From positions 2,771,501-2,835,500 of the forward strand of contig NZ_JAAMTH010000001.1 of assembly GCF_018283455.1 (NCBI RefSeq): a stretch of DNA of 64,000 nt, read 5' to 3'. The translations under genes and the position numbers were made by a program. Each line of letters opens with the position of its first letter. Position 1 is the stretch's first letter. Below the pieces are notes generated by a model, which made no database searches, was not told the origin of the DNA, and saw only the letters and a list, made by a program, of their open reading frames with translations. Shown here in pieces: positions 55,928 to 63,915 of the stretch. The stretch comes from Planococcus sp. MSAK28401 (GTDB lineage: Bacteria; Bacillota; Bacilli; Bacillales_A; Planococcaceae).

Positions 55928-56110
55928 TTGAACAAGCAGGAAATCGAATACGCCATCGCCGAACTGAAGAGCGATTACGTACGCCAACAGGGTGATATTG
56001 AAAAACTGGAAACGACCGGCCACACGAAAATGGTCGACAAAGCCGAAGAACGGCTTGAAAAAATGGAACAGCGTCTTGCGGAATTAAACAAAGAACTCGC
56101 GGAACTTTAA
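55928..56110 (+). CDS. SE1832-type small coiled-coil protein
   Basis: A 60-aa, almost entirely helical protein with regular charge and leucine spacing (EIEYAIAELKSDYVRQQGDI, ERLEKMEQRLAELNKELAEL), predicted coiled coil. It resembles the small SE1832-family proteins of Firmicutes, whose function is unknown. Start is probably the TTG at 55928 with AGGGTGA five bases upstream; a GTG three codons earlier would overlap that site. It is 37 bases before the ABC-F gene and likely cotranscribed. Confidence 0.78.
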   Translation: MNKQEIEYAIAELKSDYVRQQGDIEKLETTGHTKMVDKAEERLEKMEQRLAELNKELAEL

Positions 56111-56147
56111 CCGCGGTTTTTTTTATGGAAAGTGGAGGAACACATAT

Positions 56148-57713
56148 ATGAGTTTATTAACAGTAGAAAGCCTGAGCCACACATTCGGTGACCGTACCCT
56201 ATTCAATGATATTTCTTTTCGTTTAGTCGAAGGGGAACACGTTGGGCTCGTTGGGGCAAACGGCGTCGGAAAATCGACACTGATGAATATTTTGACAGGC
56301 AAGCAAATCCATGATGAAGGAAAAGTCGAATGGCAGCCAAAGACCCATTACGGCTATTTGGACCAGCACACACAGCTGGCACCAGGCCGCACCATCCGTC
56401 AAACTTTGCAGGATGCCTTCTTGCCGCTTTATGAAAAAGAAAAAGAATTGAACGACATCGCCATGCAAATGGGCGAAGCCGATCCTGAACAACTCGAATC
56501 ATTGCTCGAGCAAATGGCCGAAGTACAGGATGCACTCGATGCCGGTGATTTCTATACCTTGGATGTCAAAGTGGACGAAATCGCACGTGGGCTTGGGCTT
56601 GATGCCATCGGGCTTGAGCGCAGCGTCGAATCCCTTTCCGGCGGACAGCGGACCAAGCTTTTATTGGCCAAACTATTGCTGGAAAAACCGAAAGTGCTAC
56701 TGCTGGATGAGCCGACCAACTATCTGGATGAAGAGCATATCCAGTGGCTCGTCAATTACTTGAAAAACTATCCGCATGCTTTCCTGCTCATCTCGCATGA
56801 TACGGAATTCATGAGTTCAGTAACTGGGGTTATTTTCCACTTGGAATTCTCCCGCCTGAACCGCTACACCGCTTCATATGAGAAGTTCATCGAGCTTGCG
56901 GAATTGGCGAAAAAGCAGCATCTCGAAGCTTATGAAAAGCAAGAAGACATGATCAAAAAAACCGAGACATTCATCGCAAAAAACAAAGCGCGCGCTTCGA
57001 CTACCGGACGCGCGAAATCCCGCCAGAAGCAATTGGACCGCATGGACCGCATCGAAAAACCTGAAATGGCGGCCAAACCGCAATTCGCCTTTAAGGAAAC
57101 ACGCAGCCCAAGCCGCTACGTTGTCGAAGCGGAAGCGCTCCGCATCGGCTACGACAAGCCCTTGTTGCCGCCTTTGTCATTCATGATCGAACGCGGCGAA
57201 AAAATCGCGCTCGTCGGCATGAACGGTGTCGGTAAATCGACTTTGCTCAAGACGATGCTCGGCAAGATCAAGCCGCTCGACGGAGACGTCATCCGCGGTG
57301 AATACTTGACGCCTAGCTATTTCGAACAGGAAGTCAAAGCACCGACGCACCGCCCGATCGATGAAATCTGGGATGCCTATCCTTCGATGGACCAGGGCCA
57401 AGTACGCGGCGCCCTTGCCCGCACTGGATTGAAGAGCGAACACATCGGCCGCCCGATGAACCAATTGAGCGGCGGCGAGCAAGCGAAAGTGCGTTTGTGC
57501 AAATTGATGCTGGAAGAAAGCAATTGGCTGATCTTCGATGAACCGACAAACCACTTGGACATCGATGCGAAAGCTGAACTCAAGCGTGCGATGCAAGCTT
57601 ATAAAGGCACAATCGTTCTCGTCAGCCACGAACCGGATTTCTACGACGGCCTAGCCACGAAAGTATGGAACGTGGAAGACTGGATCGAAGCCGGCAAGCA
57701 AACTCAAGAGTAA
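56148..57713 (+). CDS. ABC-F family ATPase
   Basis: Soluble protein of 521 aa with two ABC domains and no membrane part. Walker A motifs are GANGVGKST (near 40) and GMNGVGKST (near 360); signatures LSGGQRTKL and LSGGEQAKV; Walker B LLLDEPTNYLDEEH and IFDEPTNHLDID. The linker of about 80 charged residues (KQEDMIKKTETFIAKNKARA) is the arm/P-site-tRNA-interaction motif. ABC-F proteins act on ribosomes (stall rescue or antibiotic protection). Size and motifs are closest to B. subtilis YfmM-like members; no resistance context is visible. Confidence 0.93.
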   Translation: MSLLTVESLSHTFGDRTLFNDISFRLVEGEHVGLVGANGVGKSTLMNILTGKQIHDEGKVEWQPKTHYGYLDQHTQLAPGRTIRQTLQDAFLPLYEKEKELNDIAMQMGEADPEQLESLLEQMAEVQDALDAGDFYTLDVKVDEIARGLGLDAIGLERSVESLSGGQRTKLLLAKLLLEKPKVLLLDEPTNYLDEEHIQWLVNYLKNYPHAFLLISHDTEFMSSVTGVIFHLEFSRLNRYTASYEKFIELAELAKKQHLEAYEKQEDMIKKTETFIAKNKARASTTGRAKSRQKQLDRMDRIEKPEMAAKPQFAFKETRSPSRYVVEAEALRIGYDKPLLPPLSFMIERGEKIALVGMNGVGKSTLLKTMLGKIKPLDGDVIRGEYLTPSYFEQEVKAPTHRPIDEIWDAYPSMDQGQVRGALARTGLKSEHIGRPMNQLSGGEQAKVRLCKLMLEESNWLIFDEPTNHLDIDAKAELKRAMQAYKGTIVLVSHEPDFYDGLATKVWNVEDWIEAGKQTQE

Positions 57714-57720
57714 ACTAAAC

Positions 57721-57766
57721 CAAAAACCCGCTGTACACATGAAATTTTGTGTGCAGCGGGTTTTTT
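57721..57766 (+). terminator. terminator after ABC-F gene
   Basis: AAAACCCGCTG-ACACA and TGTGTGCAGCGGGTTTTTT form a long stem with T run. Confidence 0.9.
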
Positions 57767-57831
57767 AGTTGGATATAAACGGTTTATAAGAAAGCTCTGC
57801 GCGAATGAATAATAGAAAAAGAGAGCGAGAG

Positions 57832-58052
57832 TTTGATTGTGGAATCGTTCTCACATTCTATTTTTGCTTCATCTCACTATTCGCCGCCAGGCTTTGGGTT
57901 GGCCTCTTGCAATAAGCCAAGAAAACCACTTGTCTTATTGCGTCGGCTCACCCTTGGCCCTGGTCGGCCAGAAGATTTCATTGATTGGGGTGCGTTTAAA
58001 TAGATCTGCTTCTTTAGGTAGTTGCCGGCTAGCGGGGAAATCACTTCCCTGG
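57832..58052 (+). repeat. repeat C3 (long tandem unit 1)
   Basis: Long C unit: GTGGAATCGTTC start, core hairpin at 57909-57941 (GCAATAAG/CTTATTGC outside, CAAG/CTTG inside), TTTAAATAGATCTGCTTCTT and the end CCGGCTAGCGGGGAAATCAC. Compared with C1, G-C has become A-T in the outer stem on both sides. Confidence 0.8.
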
Positions 58053-58076
58053 TCTAGTTTCGATTAAGATAATTAG

Positions 58077-58376
58077 AATTTGGTTGTGGAATCGTTCCGA
58101 TGTTCTATTGGCGTTTCTTGCTGGTATTCGCCGCCCTGCTTTGTGTTGGCTCTGGCAGTAATGAATTGGCGAAAGGAAGTTGAGCCAATTCATCTGCGAT
58201 GCTTGAGCGTAGCGAAAGTTGAGCAAGCCGGTTTATGACGATTGAATGCAGCTTTCACTTATCGCGTCGGCTCACCCTTGACGCTTGGCGACTTGGTGAT
58301 TTCATTGTACGAAGACTGTTTAAGTAAATCTGCTTCTTTACTCCGTTACCGGCTAGTGGGGAAATCGCTTCCCGGG
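58077..58376 (+). repeat. repeat C5 (long tandem unit 2, interrupted by D2)
   Basis: Copy of the C3 unit: GTGGAATCGTTC, TATTCGCCGCC left arm, then right arm CGCGTCGGCTCACCCTTG from 58263, TTTAAGTAAATCTGCTTCTT and CCGGCTAGTGGGGAAATCGC. The left and right arms of the core hairpin are separated by a family-D element. Confidence 0.75.
58158..58250 (+). repeat. repeat D2, nested inside C5
   Basis: Stem ATGAATTGGC (58161-58170) with GCCAATTCAT (58184-58193), then CTT-GAGCGTAGCGA-AAG (58202-58218), then GAGCAAGCCGG...ACGAT...TGAATGCAG. Each stem differs from D1 by paired substitutions. Confidence 0.72.
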
Positions 58377-58545
58377 ATGCAGCGGCTGGAAAATAGGTGC
58401 TTGAACCCAAAAGCATGCTGGTAGATTAAAGCTGCCAATTAGATCTCACGGTTCAAGAAGGAATAAGCTATCAATTTTGACATGTTTCCACATTTTCTAT
58501 TGAGTGCACAAAAGAAACTTTATTCTAATATAAACATAGAGACGG

Positions 58546-58686
58546 AGTGGAAGGGGGCTGACGCCTGTGGGACCGCGCGGGCTGGCGAGACAATCGTGTC
58601 GCGTCCTTTGCGGCACGTTGGCTCAACACCCGCCCCACGGCAAGCAGCCCCCTGCAACGTAGTCGAAAAGCGGAAGCTTTTCCACT
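58546..58686. repeat. nested palindrome E
   Basis: AGTGGAA (58546-58552) pairs with TTCCACT (58680-58686), AGGGGGCTG (58552-58560) with CAGCCCCCT (58645-58653), and further inner pairs GTGGG/CCCAC and GCGA/TCGC are present. Its start AGAGACGGAGTGGAAGGGG resembles the sequence just before D1 (AGAGATGGAGCGGAAAGGGG). Only one full copy is in the window. Confidence 0.6.
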
Positions 58687-58801
58687 CACTTATTTTTATT
58701 TCTCTAGTATCCTGCTGGCCCCAAGCAGCCATTGAAGCACAGTCGAATAGCACAAGCTATTTATACTTACTATGTTTCTCATATCTTTTACTTACTTCCC
58801 T

Positions 58802-60250
58802 TCAATAAGTCGTCAGCTTGAAGAGCTTTTGGAAGTTGTAGATGCCGCGCTGCCAGAACGTGAACTCGTCTTGGTATTCTTCCAGGTCGAGTGTGTAGAG
58901 GGCATCTTCGTTGTTCCACAGCCGTTCGAAATACGTATCCAGTTCGCCGACCAATTCGCTATCGGTCGGCGCTTTGATGAGAATATCCGCTTCTAAATTA
59001 TAATCCATCAGCGTGCGTTCGGTCATATTGGCGGAACCGCCTAGAATGACCGTTTCTTCGCCATTTTGAATCATTATAGTTTTGGTATGGAATTGCCCGA
59101 CTACTGGATTGTACCAGCGGACTGCCAAAGAGTCGCTGGCTGCATCCACCATCCCGTTCACTGCCGGCCGGTTCGGCAAACCGGTCTTTTCGTTGCCAAA
59201 TGCATTTTTGTTTGGATCGAGTACAAGCTGTACTTCCACGCCGCGATTCGATGCTTCCACCAAACTGTCGACTACACTACTCTCGGATAAATAGAACATG
59301 GCCATCTGGATGCTATCGCCTTCCTCTGTACTGTCCATGTGCTTTAAGAGAGCTTTCAAAATTTGCCGTTCCGTGACATATTGCACTTCATATTCACCTG
59401 ATTGTTCAGGCATTTCCGCTCTCGGAAAATCTGGGCCACCTGATAATTTCGAGACCGCTTCCTCAGCTTCCAGGATATCATCGAGCACCGGCCCGCTGAC
59501 TCGGAATGCCATATTGCCATGTAAACCGCTTGCATCGTGCGGATTGGCTGAACTGATGATTGCTTCCTGCTCTGAAACAACGGTCTTCCGATGATTCGCC
59601 TTGATGTTCATCATTTGCATGTAAGATGAAAGCGTCATATCCGGTGCGTCGCTAGACGTGGCATTTGCTATCCAACCGTCCCCAGGATTATCGAACCATT
59701 GAAAGATTACACGATACAAACCTGAATACAGCGGCATCGAATCGCGCAATTTGTCGAGATCGGTGATGATCACTTCCACGCCTTCAGCTTCGAGTGTTTC
59801 CAGCAGCAAGCTTTCATAGGAGCCGTATCCGATATTCAACGGGTCAGTGATGAAATAAATCGGAAAATCCGGATTTTCTTTCTTTTTCTCGATTAAATGA
59901 TCTGCTAGGCGTGCCGCAATCGCTGGATACGCAGTTTCCGTGTCGTTGTAATTATCGAATAGGAACAAATCGAGCACGAGAAATTCCTCTGCTTCATCGA
60001 TCAGTTCGTGAATTTCATCGAAAATCCGCAGTTCGCTTTCTAAATCTGTGCCTTCCTTATCCTGTGCATAGCTCAGGTCATAAATCATCTCTACTTGATC
60101 GGCACTATGCAAATCTCCAGCGAATGAAACGCCGACCGGCAAGGGCTTGAATGTATGCCAAATAATTACAATTATGTACATCGCAGCGAGCAATCCTATT
60201 ACACCCATGATAATGCGCCGGCGCTTGCTGTAATTCTTGATTCTTCTCAT
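58802..60250 (-). CDS. phospholipase D-like/cardiolipin-synthase-type protein
   Basis: A 482-aa protein with an N-terminal membrane anchor (IIMGVIGLLAAMYIIVIIWH) after a basic start, then two PLD half-domains. HKD-like motifs are NHRKTVVSE...SSAN near residue 235 and FHTKTIMIQ...GGSAN near 400; the His and Lys are kept but the acidic position is Glu in the first and Gln in the second. The bulk of the protein should face outside. Possible roles are phosphatidyl transfer (minor cardiolipin synthase) or hydrolysis. The ATG at 60250 follows AAGGGGCGG. The gene lies downstream of an ECF sigma gene with a terminator between. Confidence 0.82.
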   Translation of the reverse strand: MRRIKNYSKRRRIIMGVIGLLAAMYIIVIIWHTFKPLPVGVSFAGDLHSADQVEMIYDLSYAQDKEGTDLESELRIFDEIHELIDEAEEFLVLDLFLFDNYNDTETAYPAIAARLADHLIEKKKENPDFPIYFITDPLNIGYGSYESLLLETLEAEGVEVIITDLDKLRDSMPLYSGLYRVIFQWFDNPGDGWIANATSSDAPDMTLSSYMQMMNIKANHRKTVVSEQEAIISSANPHDASGLHGNMAFRVSGPVLDDILEAEEAVSKLSGGPDFPRAEMPEQSGEYEVQYVTERQILKALLKHMDSTEEGDSIQMAMFYLSESSVVDSLVEASNRGVEVQLVLDPNKNAFGNEKTGLPNRPAVNGMVDAASDSLAVRWYNPVVGQFHTKTIMIQNGEETVILGGSANMTERTLMDYNLEADILIKAPTDSELVGELDTYFERLWNNEDALYTLDLEEYQDEFTFWQRGIYNFQKLFKLTTY

Positions 60251-60322
60251 TAAACTTCCGCCCCTTTGCTTCATTATAAGCGGAAGAGTCATAGAAAAAT
60301 ATCAGTTATTATTTTCCATATA

Positions 60323-60352
60323 AAAACCCCAGCCACTATTCGGCTGGGGTTA
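60323..60352 (-). terminator. terminator after ECF sigma gene
   Basis: AACCCCAGCC-ACTATTC-GGCTGGGGTT with TTTTTAT following on the minus strand. Confidence 0.88.
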
Positions 60353-60360
60353 GGAAAATA

Positions 60361-60897
60361 TTAGGCAATGACTACATATTCGCGGGTTCTTACATCTTCC
60401 ATAAGCATATCTTTCAAGCGCTGTTTGCCGCGATGCAAGCGAGATTTCACTGTACCGATGGAAACTTTCATCGTCTCGGCAATTTCCACGAGTGAATATT
60501 GATGGACATAAAAGTAAACGATTGTCGTCCGGTAAATCGCGTCCAATTCCGAAATTTTATGGCGAATCATGATAGAGACATCTTGTTTTTCCAATAATTC
60601 AGCAGTTCCGGTCTCATCGGTCGGAATCAAATCCAATAGCGAAACATCGAGTCCTTCCGGCTGATTGGCGATATGCTTACTGCGGCGCACGTTCTTGCGG
60701 TAGCGGTCACGGAATGTATTCATGCAAATAGTCGTCAGCCAAGCTTTGGCATGATCGACTTGGGCGATTGATGATTCATAGCGTACTACTTTCAGCCATA
60801 CTTCCTGCATCAAGTCTTCAGCTTCGGCTTTGTTGCGGGTAAGTTTCAGGCATAAGTGATAGATATAGCGGTTATATTCGGCATATAGCTCTTCCAT
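60361..60897 (-). CDS. ECF-type RNA polymerase sigma factor
   Basis: A 178-aa sigma-70-family factor with only regions 2 and 4. Region 2 is visible as YNRYIYHLCLKLTRNKAEAE and DLMQEVWLKVV plus AKAWLTTICMNTFRDRYRK; region 4 as ELDAIYRTTIVYFYVHQYSL and VEIAETMKVSIGTVKSRLHR. It has no anti-sigma gene beside it, unusual for the SigW/SigX/SigV groups. Target promoters cannot be read from the window. The ATG at 60897 is preceded by GGAGG. A short palindrome lies about 85 bases upstream. Confidence 0.92.
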   Translation of the reverse strand: MEELYAEYNRYIYHLCLKLTRNKAEAEDLMQEVWLKVVRYESSIAQVDHAKAWLTTICMNTFRDRYRKNVRRSKHIANQPEGLDVSLLDLIPTDETGTAELLEKQDVSIMIRHKISELDAIYRTTIVYFYVHQYSLVEIAETMKVSIGTVKSRLHRGKQRLKDMLMEDVRTREYVVIA

Positions 60898-60982
60898 CGT
60901 TGTTACCTCCGTCCGGTGATCTCTTATGCCCTTATTGTGCCTGAGTTTAGGCTTACGCTCTATCGTTCCCTCTTTCAGTCTC

Positions 60983-60998
60983 CTTACAATGTTGTAAG
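60983..60998. promoter_or_regulatory. palindrome upstream of the sigma gene
   Basis: CTTACAA-TG-TTGTAAG, a perfect 7-base inverted repeat between the terminator of the CNNM gene and the sigma gene. Its TACA...TGTA arms resemble BlaI/CopY-type operators, but no such regulator gene is nearby. Confidence 0.4.
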
Positions 60999-61003
60999 AA
61001 ACA

Positions 61004-61036
61004 AAAAAGCCATCCCAGAATCTGGGACGGCTTTAC
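61004..61036 (-). terminator. terminator after CNNM-type gene
   Basis: AAAGCC-ATCCCAGA and TCTGGGAC-GGCTTT pair on the minus strand, followed by TTTTTTG. Confidence 0.82.
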
Positions 61037-61038
61037 TA

Positions 61039-62313
61039 TTATGGCCTTTTGGCTGAATTTTCGCTTACGGATTCCTGCTCTTCAGGTTCAGCGATTTTCG
61101 TAATCGTCAGCCGTTCAATGCGGTTTCTGTCCATTTCGTTGACGACGACATGCAAATTCTCATAAGTGAATTCTTCGCCGACTTCCGGCACATGGCCAAG
61201 CTGCTGCATGACAAAGCCAGCAATCGTGTCATGGTCTTCCGGCACTTCGACTTCGAACATTTCATTAACATCTTCAATTTCCAGGCGGCCGTGGCAAGAC
61301 AATTGGCTGTCGTTGATTTCGAAGACCAATTCGTCGTCTTCGTCGTCTGTCTCGTCTTCAATGTCCTGTCCGATCATTTCCTCGATGATGTCCTCATGTG
61401 TGACAATGCCGAGCGTTCCGCCGTATTCATCCAAAATGACGGCCATATGCTTTTTCTTCGCCATCATCAATTTGAATACTTTCTCGACACTCACCGATTG
61501 AACAACGAATAATGGATTGTCATCCATCAGTTCCGCCAAGGTCAAGTTCGGGTTCATCGACCATTCGATGAGTTTTTTGGAATAGAACAAACCGACGACA
61601 TTGTCCATGCTTTCTTCGTAGACAGGATAACGTGTATACGAGGAGTCCAGGATCAAATCACGGACTTCTTCATAGGTCAGGTCGATGGAAATGCCGACCG
61701 TATCCGTGCGGTGTGTCGACATAACATCCGATACGTCTTTGTGCGGGAAATCGAGCACGCCTTTGATGCGTTCCGATTCGTCAGCTTCAAAGGTCCCTTC
61801 AGTCGACGCAATATCGACCATCGTCCGCAGCTCTTCTTTAGTCATCGTCGCTTCTTTGACGCTGCCTTTGGAGATGATGCGGATGAAGATATTGGTGAAC
61901 TGGGCAAGCAGCCATGTCAATGGTTTGAAAAGCAATACTAGAAAACCGATGACCGGTGCTACGATATAAGCGATTTTATCCGCAAACGTTGCAGCAATGG
62001 TCTTCGGCAGCACTTCGCCAAAAATAATCAGGACAACCGTCAAAATGGCTGTCGCCAATCCGACCTCCCATCCTTCCGTGATGGCGATGGTCGTGACAAG
62101 TGTAGGCAGCATGATATTGGAAATATTATTACCGATCAAAATAGTCGTGATCATCCGGTCCGGCTTCGCGATCAATTTTTCGAGCTTTTGGGCTTTAACA
62201 TCCCCCTGCTCCGCGCGAAGATGGACCTTCATCCTATTAACTGCCGTGAGCGCCGTTTCGCTTCCCGACAGGAAAAACGACATGATCAGAAATAATGCCA
62301 ATGCTATAAACAA
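61039..62313 (-). CDS. CNNM/CorC-type transporter with CBS domains
   Basis: A 424-aa protein of the DUF21-CBS-CorC_HlyC family (often called hemolysin-like), thought to move Mg2+ or related cations. DUF21: MSFFLSGSETALTAVNRMK, then four membrane segments with GNNISNIMLPTLVTTIAITE and PKTIAATFADKIAYIVAP; CBS pair: TDTVGISIDLTYEEVRDLIL and VEKVFKLMMAKKKHMAVILD; C-terminal CorC domain: GRLEIEDVNEMFEVEVPEDH. The most plausible start is a TTG at 62313, seven bases after GGAGG, which places the first membrane helix at the N-terminus; the in-frame ATG at 62373 is less natural. Confidence 0.9.
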   Translation of the reverse strand: MFIALALFLIMSFFLSGSETALTAVNRMKVHLRAEQGDVKAQKLEKLIAKPDRMITTILIGNNISNIMLPTLVTTIAITEGWEVGLATAILTVVLIIFGEVLPKTIAATFADKIAYIVAPVIGFLVLLFKPLTWLLAQFTNIFIRIISKGSVKEATMTKEELRTMVDIASTEGTFEADESERIKGVLDFPHKDVSDVMSTHRTDTVGISIDLTYEEVRDLILDSSYTRYPVYEESMDNVVGLFYSKKLIEWSMNPNLTLAELMDDNPLFVVQSVSVEKVFKLMMAKKKHMAVILDEYGGTLGIVTHEDIIEEMIGQDIEDETDDEDDELVFEINDSQLSCHGRLEIEDVNEMFEVEVPEDHDTIAGFVMQQLGHVPEVGEEFTYENLHVVVNEMDRNRIERLTITKIAEPEEQESVSENSAKRP

Positions 62314-62463
62314 ATTTACTTCCTCCAGTAAAATACATATAAAATTTTTTCGATCTGTTTCCGTATTATCCATAATACCACAGCAATTTTCCTCTTGTCG
62401 AAAAGGACAACTTAGCTATGCTATAATTTCCACATACTAAAAATATTGGAAAGCAGGGATTTT

Positions 62464-63843
62464 ATGAACGCCACTCAAATCGATAAGTACTTCAAAGATC
62501 ACCGCCAAGCCCATCTCGAAGAATTGAAAAGCTTTTTGCGCGTCCCATCGGTCAGCTCCCTTTCTGAACATAAAGCTGATATGCAAAAAGGTGCGGAATG
62601 GCTAGTCAAGTCCATGACAAAATCCGGGCTTGAAAACATCAGCATCGATGAAACCGACGGCCATCCCGTTGTCTACGCCGACTGGCTCCATGCTGACGGC
62701 AAACCGACCATTCTCGTTTACGGCCATTATGATGTCCAGCCAGTCGACCCGCTCCACTTATGGGAAACGCCGCCCTTTGATCCGCATGTGCGCGACAATA
62801 AATTATATGCACGCGGTGCCAGCGACGATAAAGGCCAAGTTTTCATGCATTTGAAAGCGGTGGAAGCTTTGCTTGATTTGAACGGCGAACTGCCCGTCAA
62901 TATTAAATTCATCCTTGAAGGCGAAGAAGAAATCGGCAGCCCGAGCTTGCCAAAATACGTCGAAGACAATAAAGAAAAACTGTCGGCTGACATCATCGTC
63001 ATTTCCGATACCGGCATGCAAGGCCCGGGACGCCCTGCAGTTTGCTACGGCTTGCGCGGGCTTGCGGGCATCCAGATCGACGTCAACGGCCCTAAAGGCG
63101 ACTTGCACTCTGGCCTTTACGGCGGTGCTGTACAGAACCCACTCCACGCCATTGTGGGCATCCTTGAATCGTTCCGCGATAAAGAAGGCGTCATCCAAGT
63201 TGAGGGCTTCTACGACGATGTACGCCCCGTGTCGGATGAGGAACGCGCGGAATTCGCCGCACTTGATTTTGATTTGGAAAATGAAAAGCAGGCAATCGGC
63301 ATCTCAGAAGATTTCGGCGAGAAAGGCTATTCGTTCGTCGAGCGGACATGGATCCGCCCGACACTCGAAGTCAACGGCATCACCGGTGGATTTTCCGGCG
63401 AAGGCATCAAGACCGTCTTGCCGGCTGAAGCCAGCTCGAAGATCACTTGCCGCCTCGTTCCTGACCAGGATCCGGACGACATCATTGCCAAGCTGAAAGC
63501 TCATGTTGAAGCGCATAAGCCAGCAGGTGTCACGGTCGACATTACCGAATTCGATAAAGGCAAGCCGTTCCTGACACCATACGACCACCCAGCCATCCAG
63601 GCAGCGGGCCGCTCCTATGAAAAAATCTACCAAGTGCCGACTGCCTTTACTCGCATGGGCGGTTCGATTCCGATCGTCGCCGCATTCGATGAAATTCTTG
63701 GATTCCCTGTTGTCTTGATGGGCTTCGGGCTTGCTTCAGAAAATTTCCACGCCCCGAACGAACATTTCCATTTGGAGAACTTCGATAAAGGGCTCCGCGT
63801 CATCAGTGATTACTTGTTTGAAGCATCAACACTAGGCCAATAA
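62464..63843 (+). CDS. M20 family dipeptidase
   Basis: Zinc metallopeptidase of 459 aa in the CNDP/PepV-like M20 group. Metal and catalytic motifs are LVYGHYDVQPVDPLHLW near residue 85, GASDDKGQVFMHLKA near 120, KFILEGEEEIGSPSL near 150, VISDTGMQGPGRPAVCYG, and PNEHFHLENF with the last metal ligand near 440. It should cleave dipeptides in the cytoplasm. The ATG at 62464 has AGCAGGGA upstream; a frame extension of six codons is unlikely. It is divergent from the CNNM gene and ends in a terminator. Confidence 0.93.
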   Translation: MNATQIDKYFKDHRQAHLEELKSFLRVPSVSSLSEHKADMQKGAEWLVKSMTKSGLENISIDETDGHPVVYADWLHADGKPTILVYGHYDVQPVDPLHLWETPPFDPHVRDNKLYARGASDDKGQVFMHLKAVEALLDLNGELPVNIKFILEGEEEIGSPSLPKYVEDNKEKLSADIIVISDTGMQGPGRPAVCYGLRGLAGIQIDVNGPKGDLHSGLYGGAVQNPLHAIVGILESFRDKEGVIQVEGFYDDVRPVSDEERAEFAALDFDLENEKQAIGISEDFGEKGYSFVERTWIRPTLEVNGITGGFSGEGIKTVLPAEASSKITCRLVPDQDPDDIIAKLKAHVEAHKPAGVTVDITEFDKGKPFLTPYDHPAIQAAGRSYEKIYQVPTAFTRMGGSIPIVAAFDEILGFPVVLMGFGLASENFHAPNEHFHLENFDKGLRVISDYLFEASTLGQ

Positions 63844-63847
63844 TCTT

Positions 63848-63884
63848 CATAGCCTCCCCCAAGTTGGGGAGGCTATTATTTTTA
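63848..63884 (+). terminator. terminator after dipeptidase gene
   Basis: ATAGCCTCCCC-CAAGTT-GGGGAGGCTAT followed by TATTTTTA. Confidence 0.9.
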
Positions 63885-63915
63885 TGAAATTGCATTTTTT
63901 GGTTGGAGGGATACG

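Larger units (their letters stand above)
57767..58801. other. 1-kb gene-free repeat nest between convergent genes
   Basis: No credible gene is present between the ABC-F gene (plus) and the PLD-like gene (minus). The interval is built from a tandem pair of long C units (57832-58052 and 58077-58376), a D unit nested in the second, and the palindrome E. Confidence 0.7.

Noticed and set aside
60900-60982. An ECF-type autoregulated promoter for the sigma gene
   Set aside because: TGAAAG and CGTA are present on the minus strand, but the spacing is 14 bases rather than the usual 16-17, so I did not call it.
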